Source: a bacterium
GTDB taxonomy: Bacteria; Margulisbacteria; Marinamargulisbacteria; SXXA01
DNA: 7,418 nucleotides
Assembly: GCA_018402095.1 (NCBI GenBank)
Contig: JAGYJO010000066.1
Location: 1 to 7,418 of the forward strand
Direction: 5' to 3'
Part shown: positions 1-6,613 of the stretch, in pieces
Numbering within the stretch: the stretch's first letter is position 1
Layout of the letters: each line of letters opens with the position of its first letter
Made by a program: the position numbers and the translations under genes
Notes under the pieces: model-generated
Databases searched by the model: none
What the model was told of the DNA's origin: nothing
What the model saw: the letters and a program-made list of their open reading frames with translations, nothing else

Positions 1-1643
1 ACAAAGTTTCCGGCGGTTTGCATGGTGTTGGTGTTTCGGTTGTAAACGCGTTGGCGGACTATTTGACGGTGACAGTACGTCGTGACGGTCGCCAATATGT
101 ACAAACCTATCGCAAAGGAAAGCCGGACAAGCTTATCGGGGACTTCTCGGACTATGAGAATGGGCACAATGGAACTCGGATTGAGTTTAAACCGGACGCC
201 ACCATTTTCGAAGAAGTTGATTTCACCGCGGAGGTGTTGGATCACCGTATTCGGGAATTGGCCTTTTTGAACAAAGGTCTCAAGATTCGTTTTCGTGATC
301 TTCGGGATGCTGAAAATATTCTTGAGAAAAACTACCAATTTGATGGCGGGATTGTTTCTTACGTTGAGCATATCAATGAAAACAAAGAGGCGTTGTTCAC
401 CCCGCCTATTTATTTGACCAATAGCCGTGAAGACTATGAAGTCGAAGTGTCTATTCAATATGTGAATGATTATTACGATGAGCAGCTTGTGTCTTTCGCC
501 AATAACATTCGTACCCGTGAAGGTGGGACGCATGTCGCGGGTTTCCGTTCTGCATTGACCCGTGTTATGAACAATTTTGCGAAAAAATATGAGCTGATCA
601 AAGACAAGAGCGAATCATTGACGGGTAATGACCTTCGTGAAGGCTTGTCTGCCGTGATCAGTGTCAAATTGCGCAATCCACAATTTGAAGGACAGACCAA
701 AACCAAACTGGGCAACTCCGAGGTCAAAGGTATCGTGGACTCTATGGTCGACGAAGGTTTGTCTGACTATATCGAAGGCAACCCTAAAGTTGCGAAATTT
801 ATTATTCAAAAAGGTCTTTTGGCACAGCGTGTTCGTGATGCGACACGTAAAGCCCAAGAGTTGGCGCGTCGTAAAACGAGTTTGGAAAGCACCACGCTTC
901 CTGGAAAACTGGCGGACTGTTCGGACCGTGATCCGAAAAACTGTGAGGTTTTCTTGGTGGAAGGGGATTCCGCCGGTGGCTCTGCCAAGCAAGGGCGAGA
1001 CAGAAACTTTCAGGCTATTTTGCCTTTGAGAGGGAAAGTCTTGAACGTGGAAAAAGCGCGTTTGGACAAGATTTTGGCCAATGAAGAAATTCGGAACCTC
1101 ATCACGGCGATTGGCCCAGAGGCTATTTCTGGTCTTCGTGAGCGTGAAGAAGTGATTCACGGCGAAGACTATGATCCTGTTCAGGCCGTATTGTCCAAGT
1201 TGAGATACCATAAAATCGTGATTATGACGGATGCTGACGTCGATGGTGCGCATATCCGAACATTGTTGTTGACCTTCTTTTTTCGTCATGCGAGAGAGTT
1301 GATCGAAGCGGGTGCGTTGTATATTGCACAGCCGCCGTTGTTTTTGGTCAAAAAAGGCAGCATGAAACGGTATGTTTATGACGAACAGGCGTTGGAAACG
1401 TTGTTGGCTGAAATCGGTCGTGAAGGCGTTGGCTTGCAGCGGTACAAAGGTTTGGGGGAGATGAATCCTGATCAGCTATGGGATACCACGATGGATCCAG
1501 CGAAGCGGGCCATGCTCCAAGTCACATTGGAAGACGGGGAAACCGCCAATGAGATTTTTTCTGTCTTGATGGGAAGCCAAGTCGAACCACGGAAAGCATT
1601 TATTGAAAAATATGCCAAAACAGTCCGTTGGTTGGATGTTTAA
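1..1643 (+). CDS. gyrB: DNA gyrase subunit B, 5'-truncated by the window
   Basis: GyrB is the ATPase and TOPRIM subunit of gyrase; it works with GyrA to introduce negative supercoils. The reading frame is open from base 3 (bases 1-2 finish a codon) and opens with KVSGGLHGVGVSVVN, the ATP-lid of the GHKL ATPase, matching about residue 110 of E. coli GyrB, so roughly 110 residues are missing. Visible in order: transducer domain with the QTK loop at 693-701, TOPRIM glutamate in EGDSAGGSA at 960-986, metal-binding DADVDG at 1230-1247, and the C-terminal QRYKGLGEMNP tail that contacts GyrA. The estimated full length is about 655 residues, as in bacteria lacking the roughly 165-residue insertion of E. 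coli GyrB (804 residues). An extra stretch of about 17 residues sits before KLRYHK (within 1113-1199). ParE is the alternative, but the immediately following gyrA and the tail motif favour GyrB. The TTG at 18 is internal, not a start. Confidence 0.97.
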   Translation, partial: KVSGGLHGVGVSVVNALADYLTVTVRRDGRQYVQTYRKGKPDKLIGDFSDYENGHNGTRIEFKPDATIFEEVDFTAEVLDHRIRELAFLNKGLKIRFRDLRDAENILEKNYQFDGGIVSYVEHINENKEALFTPPIYLTNSREDYEVEVSIQYVNDYYDEQLVSFANNIRTREGGTHVAGFRSALTRVMNNFAKKYELIKDKSESLTGNDLREGLSAVISVKLRNPQFEGQTKTKLGNSEVKGIVDSMVDEGLSDYIEGNPKVAKFIIQKGLLAQRVRDATRKAQELARRKTSLESTTLPGKLADCSDRDPKNCEVFLVEGDSAGGSAKQGRDRNFQAILPLRGKVLNVEKARLDKILANEEIRNLITAIGPEAISGLREREEVIHGEDYDPVQAVLSKLRYHKIVIMTDADVDGAHIRTLLLTFFFRHARELIEAGALYIAQPPLFLVKKGSMKRYVYDEQALETLLAEIGREGVGLQRYKGLGEMNPDQLWDTTMDPAKRAMLQVTLEDGETANEIFSVLMGSQVEPRKAFIEKYAKTVRWLDV

Positions 1644-1647
1644 GGAG
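1642..1647 (+). promoter_or_regulatory. Shine-Dalgarno site of gyrA, overlapping the gyrB stop
   Basis: AAGGAG begins inside the gyrB TAA and lies 5 bases before the ATG at 1653. It fixes the gyrA start and the 9-base intergenic spacing, and implies translation of gyrA from the same transcript as gyrB, giving coupled production of the two subunits. Confidence 0.85.
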
Positions 1648-1652
1648 TAATC

Positions 1653-4178
1653 ATGGACGACCAAACACCTTTGTTTGAAGAGGAAGAAGTAATTGATGTC
1701 GATGCCTCTGTGAGTGCAGATGCAACCGATGTGATCAATATTGAAGATGAGATGAAAAACTCGTATATCGAGTATGCCATGTCCGTTATCGTCGGACGGG
1801 CATTGCCTGATGTACGTGATGGTTTAAAACCTGTTCACAGACGTATCTTGTATGCGATGTACGATGCTGGCTATGTGGCGGGCAAGCCGTACAAAAAGTG
1901 TGCACGTATCGTTGGGGACGTTTTGGGGCGTTATCACCCGCATGGGGATACGGCTGTTTATGATGCCTTGGTACGCTTGGCGCAAGACTTTTCATTGCGG
2001 TACCCGATGATCGATGGTCAGGGTAACTATGGGTCTATCGATGGGGACAACGCTGCGGCAATGCGGTATACCGAAGCCCGTATGACGCGGATTGCGATGT
2101 CTCTTTTGGATGATATCGAAAAAGATACCGTGTCTTTTGTTCCCAACTTCGATGAGTCCTTGAAAGAGCCGACGGTATTGCCAACACGCTTGCCGACATT
2201 GCTGCTCAATGGATCGTCAGGGATCGCAGTTGGGATGGCGACCAATATCCCTCCTCATAACCTAGGGGAGTTGGTGGATGGGATAGCACTATTGATCGAC
2301 AACCCGGATGCCACCGTCGATGAGCTCATGGAACACATCAAGGGCCCAGATTTTCCAACCCATGGCATTATCTGTGGGACAGAAGGTATTCGTCAGGCCT
2401 ATGCAACGGGTCGTGGTAGTGTGATGATTCGCGCAAGAACCAGTGTCGAAGAGTCCAAAAAACGTGGCAAAACGGCCATTATTGTTCACGAAATTCCATA
2501 TCAAGTGAACAAGGCCAATTTGATCATTCGAATTGCGGAATTGGTCCAAGAGAAAAAAATCACCGATATCACAGATTTGCGAGACGAGTCTGACCGTAAA
2601 GGGATGCGGATCTACATCGAGCTCAAACGTGATGCCAATCCAGATGTGGTTCTGAACCAACTTTTCAAGCATACCGCGCTCCAAAATACCTTTGGTGTGA
2701 ATATGGTGGCGATTGTCGCGGGTATCCCACGTACATTGAGCTTGAAAGAGGTGTTGGTGCACTATATTGAGCACCGCCATGAAGTCATCGTGCGTCGTAC
2801 CCAGTATGACTTGCGAAAAGCAGAAGAGCGTTTGCACTTGTTGGAAGGTTTCCGTATTGCACTGGATAGCATCGATGCGGTTATCGCGTTGATCAAAGCG
2901 TCTATGAGTACAGAAGAGGCGCGTCAGGGCTTGATGTCGACTTTTGGTCTGACAGAGATTCAGGCCTCTGCGATTTTGGAGATGCGTCTTCAGCGTTTGA
3001 CCGGTCTCGAGCGTGACAAACTCGAAAAAGAATACAATGAAATTTTGCTCAAGATTGCTGATTTTCAGGATATTTTATCCAATGAGCCACGGATTTACAG
3101 AATCATCAAAGAAGAGCACCGTGAGTTGGCCGATAAATATGGAGATGCGCGTCGTTCTGAAATCGGTATCGCTGTGGATGCGATGAATTTGGAAGATTTG
3201 ATCCCAGAAGAATCTGTAGCTGTTTTGATCTCTCAGCGTGGCTTTGTGAAGCGGATGCCGTTGTCTTTGTTCCGCAATCAGCAGCGTGGTGGCCGTGGTG
3301 TGAACAGTATGACCACCCGTGATGAAGACCAAATTGCACATTTGGTGGTGACCAGTTCCCATGACCATTTGTTGTGTTTCACCAACGTGGGACGCGTGTA
3401 CAAAATTCGTGTCTTTAACATTCCAGAAGCGTCAAAGCAAAGCAAGGGTGTGTCTATTGCGCACTTCTTGAGCTTCGAAGATGGTGAGTATGTGACCGCG
3501 TGTATTCCAATCGATACGTTTGAATCTGAGGAATACTTGCTCATGGCCACCCAGCGTGGGGTTGTGAAGAAGACGGAGATCGCGGCGTATTCTCATTTCA
3601 AGAACAAGCCTATTATTGCATTGACTTTGGATGAGGGTGACCAGCTCAAGTGGGTACGTCGTACCAATTCCAAAAAAGACGTTGTGATGGTGACTGCCAA
3701 TGGGATGGTTATCCGATTTGGTGAAGACGATGTACGTCCGATGGGCCGTGTGTCCCGTGGTGTGCGTGGTATCAATATCAAAAAAGAAGACACGCTGATC
3801 AGTATGGATGTCATTGATACCGAAGAAACGAACATGCACCTTCTCATCATCACCCGATTCGGCTACGGCAAAAACATCAAAGTTGGGGATTTCAAAGACC
3901 AACGCCGTGGCGGTATTGGGGTGCGTTGTCTGAAATTCCGCAAAACCGTAGCCGGTGACCGCGTGACAGACGCGATCATCGCAACCAAAGAACAAGACAT
4001 GGTGGCTGTGACCAAGTCTGGGACTATGTGTCGCCAGGCCATTGGCAGCATCTCTGTGCAAAAGCGTGAATCCCAAGGGGTTCGTATCGTGAAACTAGAT
4101 CCCAAGGACGAGATCATCGCGATGTCTGCGCTAGACGAAGAAGTCGACGAGCCAATCGTCGCTGTAGAAAAAGCCTAA
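1653..4178 (+). CDS. gyrA: DNA gyrase subunit A
   Basis: GyrA carries out DNA cleavage and religation and wraps DNA for supercoiling. The protein has 841 residues, a normal length. The breakage-reunion domain begins at about residue 33 (YAMSVIVGRALPDVRDGLKP at 41-60). The catalytic tyrosine is Tyr139 in AAAMRYTE (codon 2067-2069), equivalent to E. coli Tyr122. The quinolone pocket GDTAVYD (98-104) has Thr100 and Asp104 at the E. coli Ser83 and Asp87 positions; Thr there is natural in several bacteria and gives no evidence of acquired resistance. The C-terminal beta-pinwheel starts at about residue 520, with a GyrA-box-like QQRGGRG at 543-549 and a second, QRRGGIG, at 750-756. Having a GyrA-box supports gyrase rather than ParC. 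The N-terminus has an acidic extension of about 17 residues relative to E. coli; the start is supported by a strong Shine-Dalgarno site. A terminator follows 8 bases after the stop. Confidence 0.98.
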   Translation: MDDQTPLFEEEEVIDVDASVSADATDVINIEDEMKNSYIEYAMSVIVGRALPDVRDGLKPVHRRILYAMYDAGYVAGKPYKKCARIVGDVLGRYHPHGDTAVYDALVRLAQDFSLRYPMIDGQGNYGSIDGDNAAAMRYTEARMTRIAMSLLDDIEKDTVSFVPNFDESLKEPTVLPTRLPTLLLNGSSGIAVGMATNIPPHNLGELVDGIALLIDNPDATVDELMEHIKGPDFPTHGIICGTEGIRQAYATGRGSVMIRARTSVEESKKRGKTAIIVHEIPYQVNKANLIIRIAELVQEKKITDITDLRDESDRKGMRIYIELKRDANPDVVLNQLFKHTALQNTFGVNMVAIVAGIPRTLSLKEVLVHYIEHRHEVIVRRTQYDLRKAEERLHLLEGFRIALDSIDAVIALIKASMSTEEARQGLMSTFGLTEIQASAILEMRLQRLTGLERDKLEKEYNEILLKIADFQDILSNEPRIYRIIKEEHRELADKYGDARRSEIGIAVDAMNLEDLIPEESVAVLISQRGFVKRMPLSLFRNQQRGGRGVNSMTTRDEDQIAHLVVTSSHDHLLCFTNVGRVYKIRVFNIPEASKQSKGVSIAHFLSFEDGEYVTACIPIDTFESEEYLLMATQRGVVKKTEIAAYSHFKNKPIIALTLDEGDQLKWVRRTNSKKDVVMVTANGMVIRFGEDDVRPMGRVSRGVRGINIKKEDTLISMDVIDTEETNMHLLIITRFGYGKNIKVGDFKDQRRGGIGVRCLKFRKTVAGDRVTDAIIATKEQDMVAVTKSGTMCRQAIGSISVQKRESQGVRIVKLDPKDEIIAMSALDEEVDEPIVAVEKA

Positions 4179-4186
4179 GTGTTTTT

Positions 4187-4227
4187 CGCCCTGCTCGGTT
4201 TTGCCGAGCAGGGTGTGTTTTTTTTTT
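4187..4227 (+). terminator. Rho-independent terminator of the gyrB-gyrA unit
   Basis: A perfect 10-bp stem CCCTGCTCGG (4189-4198) with CCGAGCAGGG (4204-4213) has a 5-base loop, TTTTG. The stem can be extended by one G-U and one C-G pair (4187-4188 with 4214-4215). It is followed by TG and ten T's at 4218-4227. This is textbook intrinsic terminator structure for + strand transcription. There is no matching T tract for the opposite strand, so it looks one-directional. It separates the gyrase unit from the restriction-modification cluster, which therefore needs its own promoter. Confidence 0.93.
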
Positions 4228-4302
4228 GTCTAGAGGGCTGACTCCTTTGGGTTTGAAATGCACTTTTTCGGAGGGTCTTTTGCTCCCTTCTTGTGCATCT
4301 GG

Positions 4303-4332
4303 ATAAATCGCTTGCGGTTAAATAAAAATCGC
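4303..4332 (+). repeat. 9-base near-repeat with 21-bp period in the hsd promoter region
   Basis: ATAAATCGC at 4303-4311 and AAAAATCGC at 4324-4332 match at 8 of 9 bases and start 21 bp apart, about two helical turns. They bracket the candidate -35 box and fill its spacer. This is the arrangement expected of paired binding sites for a regulator on one DNA face, but the repeat is short and AT-rich enough to be chance. Confidence 0.25.
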
Positions 4333-4340
4333 AGTAATGT
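4312..4340 (+). promoter_or_regulatory. Candidate promoter of the hsd operon, possibly leaderless
   Basis: TTGCGG (4312-4317), a 17-base spacer and TAATGT (4335-4340) give only 6 of 12 consensus matches. They do keep the most conserved positions, TTG of the -35 box and T, A and final T of the -10 box. The A of the hsdS ATG at 4347 then falls at +1, and no Shine-Dalgarno sequence precedes that ATG, so a leaderless transcript is possible. This is a weak prediction. Confidence 0.25.
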
Positions 4341-4346
4341 CTATAC

Positions 4347-4952
4347 ATGCATTTAAAAATAAAAGAAATTGCTGAGATAGTTTCAGGATATACATTCCGT
4401 GGCGCTATCGAAGACGATCCAAAAGGGGATGTTTTTGTATTGCAGGCCAAGAATATTGGGCTGCACCAAGATGTCGTAGATATAGCTGATCTGGTAAAGG
4501 TGTCGGCCAATGCGATGCGTGCGCCGTACTTTTTGGAATACAACGATATTTTGCTGGTCTCAAGAGGTTCGTCAGAGTTGGGGGCGTTCCGATCTGCGCT
4601 ATTTGCGACAGATCAGCCCAATGTGATGCCATCCTCATCCGTCCATGTGATCCGTATCACAGACGCCACCGTCCTGCCCAAATATCTGTCGCTCTATCTT
4701 AATTCAGACATAGGACAAAAGGCCTTGCTGCAAATCGTCACCGGCGGGTCCTATATCCAGAGTATTCTCATAAAAAACCTCATGGATATCAAGATCCCCA
4801 TCCCTGCGATGCATATGCAAACGTCCATCATTGGCCTTTACGACAATGTCTCCAAACAAGAACAACTACGAAAACGAAAACAAGACTTACAAAAGACCAT
4901 GATCAACGCCTGCTTTGGCGAGTTTGTGCTAGGAGAAAAAAGACATGACTGA
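4347..4952 (+). CDS. hsdS: Single-TRD (half-length) type I specificity subunit HsdS
   Basis: HsdS subunits choose the DNA sequence recognised by type I methyltransferase and restriction complexes. This protein has 201 residues, about half the usual 400 or more. It has one target recognition domain (about 1-152: KIKEIAEIVSGYTFRG start, VLQAKNI at 31-37, DILLVSRG at 67-74, LPKYLSLYLNS at 110-120, IKIPIPAMHMQ at 148-158). One conserved helical spacer follows (about 159-190, rich in Lys, Arg and Gln, probably coiled-coil). A single-TRD subunit is expected to work as a homodimer reading a symmetric site, or beside a second S protein. The ATG at 4347 is the only start in frame after the TAA at 4335 and lacks a Shine-Dalgarno site. 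The end overlaps hsdM by 8 bases in another frame, indicating translational coupling. The exact recognition sequence cannot be read from the protein. Family assignment is confident; the half-site role is inference. Confidence 0.85.
   Translation: MHLKIKEIAEIVSGYTFRGAIEDDPKGDVFVLQAKNIGLHQDVVDIADLVKVSANAMRAPYFLEYNDILLVSRGSSELGAFRSALFATDQPNVMPSSSVHVIRITDATVLPKYLSLYLNSDIGQKALLQIVTGGSYIQSILIKNLMDIKIPIPAMHMQTSIIGLYDNVSKQEQLRKRKQDLQKTMINACFGEFVLGEKRHD
4931..4935 (+). promoter_or_regulatory. Shine-Dalgarno site of hsdM inside hsdS
   Basis: AGGAG ends 9 bases before the ATG at 4945 and lies within the last codons of hsdS. It supports this ATG as the hsdM start and, with the 8-base gene overlap, coupled translation of the specificity and methylation subunits. 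Confidence 0.7.
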
Positions 4953-6456
4953 TCAAGAAAAAACACAAGACGCCCTCAACAAAGCCCTCTGGGATTCCGC
5001 GAACTCCTCCCGTAGTCAGCTCAATGCTGGGGACTACATGACTTATGTACTGCCGATGCTTTTCCTGAAGTATCTCAGTGACAAATCAAAAAGCACGCAT
5101 GAAGCCTACAAGCAACGGTTTGCCGGCGATGAAAAACGTATCGAAGAAAAAATGAAACTTGATCGGTTCTATCTTCCCCCGAAGTCATCGTTTGATCATA
5201 TTTACGCCATTCTCGAACAAGACAATCTGGGCGAGGAAATCAACAAAGCCTTGCACCGTATCGAAGATCACAACAAAGAGAAGCTAGAAGGTGTGTTTTC
5301 TGTGGATTTTAATTCGGAGGCAAACCTTGGGAAGCTCAGTGAACGCAACAAAATGCTGCGAAATCTGGTTCAAGACTTTGCAAAAATTGATCTCACGACG
5401 GTGAAAGACGATATTATTGGTAACGCCTATATGTACCTCATCGAGAAATTCGGGGCCGCAGCCGGTAAAAAGGCGGGTGAATTTTTCACTGTGCGAAATG
5501 TCGCACATCTCGTCGCGAAACTCGCAGAGCCCAAGGCCGGCGCACGTATCTGTGACCCCTGTTGCGGATCAGGTGGCCTGCTCCTCTTGGCTGGCGAAGA
5601 AGTAGAAAAACAAGGTTCAAAAAACTACGCGCTCTATGGACAAGAGTCCACAGGCGCCACCTACCAGCTCGCGCGCATGAATATGTTTCTCCATGGCAAA
5701 GATTCCGCACGTCTGGAGTGGGGCGACACCCTGAACAATCCGCTCCTCGTCGAAAACGATCACCTGATGAAATTCGACACCATCGTCGCCAACCCGCCCT
5801 TTTCTCTCAAAAAATGGGGTGCCGAACATGCTGAGGCTGACCAATACCAACGGTTCTGGCGTGGCGTTCCCCCCAAAGACAAAGGGGACTTCGCCTTCAT
5901 CACGCACATGGTAGAAACGGCAAAACCAAAGACAGGACGCATCGCGGTCATCGTGCCTCACGGGGTGCTCTTTCGTGGTGGCGCGGAGGGCAAAATTCGT
6001 GAGCAGCTACTCAAAGAAAACTTGATCGATGCCGTCATCGGACTGCCTGCGGGACTGTTTCAGACCACGGGGATTCCGGTTGCGATCTTGGTGCTCGACC
6101 GTTCACGTGAACCAGGTGGCGAAAACGAAAGCACGAAAGATGTCTTCTTCATCGAAGCATCGAAAGAATTCAAAGCGGCAAAAGCACAGAGTATTTTGAC
6201 AGACGAGAATCTCGAAAAAATCTATGCGACATACAAGGCGCGTGAAAGTGTGGAGAAGTTTGCGAAGAAGGTAACCCTCCAAGAAATCGAAGAAAATGAC
6301 TTCAATCTCAATATCACGCGGTATGTGGACACCTTTGAAGAAGAGGCTCCCGTGGATATTCAGGCAACGCTACAAGAGCTTGCGGCGTTGGAGCCTGAGC
6401 TACAGGCCTTGGAGGCGCAGATGGATGTGTATTTGCGGGAGTTGGGGATTAAATAA
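4945..6456 (+). CDS. hsdM: Type I restriction-modification DNA methyltransferase subunit HsdM
   Basis: HsdM transfers a methyl group from S-adenosylmethionine to N6 of adenine at the site chosen by HsdS; two M subunits normally pair with the specificity component. The 503 residues are typical of the family. An N-terminal helical HsdM_N domain spans about 8-145. The catalytic domain has GEFFTVRNV (178-186), the AdoMet-binding motif DPCCGSGG (204-211, bases 5554-5577), the catalytic motif NPPF (283-286, bases 5791-5802) and GRIAVIVPHGVLF (331-343). A C-terminal helical tail rich in Glu, Leu and Gln (about 472-500) is the usual dock for HsdS. All key motifs are intact, so the enzyme is probably active. 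Its 5' end overlaps hsdS by 8 bases and a 51-codon ORF starts one base after its stop. G-to-C balance in its middle differs from gyrB. No HsdR is in the window, so whether it restricts as well as methylates is open. Confidence 0.96.
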   Translation: MTDQEKTQDALNKALWDSANSSRSQLNAGDYMTYVLPMLFLKYLSDKSKSTHEAYKQRFAGDEKRIEEKMKLDRFYLPPKSSFDHIYAILEQDNLGEEINKALHRIEDHNKEKLEGVFSVDFNSEANLGKLSERNKMLRNLVQDFAKIDLTTVKDDIIGNAYMYLIEKFGAAAGKKAGEFFTVRNVAHLVAKLAEPKAGARICDPCCGSGGLLLLAGEEVEKQGSKNYALYGQESTGATYQLARMNMFLHGKDSARLEWGDTLNNPLLVENDHLMKFDTIVANPPFSLKKWGAEHAEADQYQRFWRGVPPKDKGDFAFITHMVETAKPKTGRIAVIVPHGVLFRGGAEGKIREQLLKENLIDAVIGLPAGLFQTTGIPVAILVLDRSREPGGENESTKDVFFIEASKEFKAAKAQSILTDENLEKIYATYKARESVEKFAKKVTLQEIEENDFNLNITRYVDTFEEEAPVDIQATLQELAALEPELQALEAQMDVYLRELGIK

Positions 6457-6457
6457 T

Positions 6458-6613
6458 ATGAACACGCCTTTCGATCAAATAAAAAGAGTGACGGACTATG
6501 GCGCAGCTATGAAGGGGTTTTTGCCGGAGCCGGCAAAAACCCTAGAGGTGGGTGGGATGAGTAGAACCGGCACAGGCAAAATAGCCAGCATCAATTTTGG
6601 AGGCGATAGCTAA
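6458..6613 (+). CDS. 51-codon ORF with DinD-like N-terminus, possible gene remnant
   Basis: This small frame starts with an ATG one base after the hsdM stop (weak GGGGA at 6444-6448, 9 bases upstream) and its TAA shares one base with the dinD ATG, the packing of a translated operon gene. Residues 1-16, MNTPFDQIKRVTDYGA, resemble the start of DinD-family proteins (from memory, E. coli DinD has PFEEIKLINANGA near its N-terminus). After residue 16 the family pattern (aromatic residue, then S/YAR) disappears and is replaced by unrecognised residues encoded across a perfect 28-bp palindrome. It may be the stub of an extra dinD-type gene interrupted or deleted at about 6505, kept as a coupling leader for dinD, or a real small protein of unknown role. 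No membrane segment or cysteine motif is seen. The function is unknown; confidence that it is translated is moderate. Confidence 0.45.
   Translation: MNTPFDQIKRVTDYGAAMKGFLPEPAKTLEVGGMSRTGTGKIASINFGGDS
6515..6542. repeat. Perfect 28-bp palindrome, 13-bp arms with 2-bp spacer
   Basis: GGGTTTTTGCCGG (6515-6527), spacer AG, then CCGGCAAAAACCC (6530-6542); one more G-U pair is possible at 6514/6543. It lies inside the 51-codon ORF between hsdM and dinD. In RNA it would form a strong hairpin with a few inner pairs opened for the loop. No T tract follows on either strand, so it is not a standard terminator. It could be an operator, a processing or stability hairpin, or part of an inserted palindromic element. 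Confidence 0.9.
6599..6603 (+). promoter_or_regulatory. Shine-Dalgarno site of dinD
   Basis: GGAGG ends 9 bases before the ATG at 6613 and supports that start. The ATG shares its A with the preceding TAA (TAATG), so reinitiation by ribosomes ending the 51-codon ORF is also possible. Confidence 0.8.

Larger units (their letters stand above)
4228..4346 (+). other. Intergenic spacer upstream of the hsd cluster
   Basis: No gene is supported in these 119 bases; the only longer open frame is a reverse-strand shadow across the hsdS start. The spacer holds a weak two-part inverted repeat (ATGCAC 4258-4263 with GTGCAT 4293-4298, enclosing GGAGGG 4270-4275 against CCCTTC 4285-4290, one G-U pair). It also holds a 21-bp-spaced near-repeat and a weak promoter candidate. 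By position it must carry the transcription start of the hsdS-hsdM-dinD unit unless that unit depends on read-through from gyrA. Confidence 0.5.

Noticed and set aside
18..20. TTG as a start codon for gyrB
   Set aside because: The frame is open to base 3 and reads KVSGG before it, which is conserved GyrB sequence; the gene simply enters from the left edge.
615..1289. 224-codon reverse-strand open frame
   Set aside because: It lies wholly inside gyrB, and its product has no family features; antisense shadow.
2289..2837. 182-codon reverse-strand open frame
   Set aside because: It lies within gyrA on the opposite strand with no recognisable protein motif.
3432..4076. 214-codon reverse-strand open frame
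   Set aside because: Antisense of the gyrA C-terminal domain; His-rich and Thr-rich product typical of shadow frames.
4258..4298. Possible two-part hairpin in the intergenic spacer
   Set aside because: Only 6-bp outer and 6-bp inner stems with a G-U pair and an uneven internal loop; within chance expectation and not followed by T's.
4175..4543. 122-codon reverse-strand open frame covering the spacer and hsdS start
   Set aside because: It runs through the terminator hairpin and antisense to a recognised hsdS; the low-complexity Ser/Arg-rich product resembles no family.
5490..5507. 7-bp inverted repeat TGTGCGA / TCGCACA in hsdM
   Set aside because: Several repeats of this size are expected by chance; no context supports a role.
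6101..6112. Perfect 12-bp palindrome GTTCACGTGAAC in hsdM
   Set aside because: One or two such 12-mers are expected by chance in a window of this length, and it lies within coding sequence.
4179..6612. LexA boxes for SOS control of dinD
   Set aside because: I looked for CTGT-N8-ACAG, GAAC-N4-GTTC and direct GTTC repeats upstream of the hsd genes and dinD by eye and saw none convincing; other lineages use different boxes, so this is not proof of absence.
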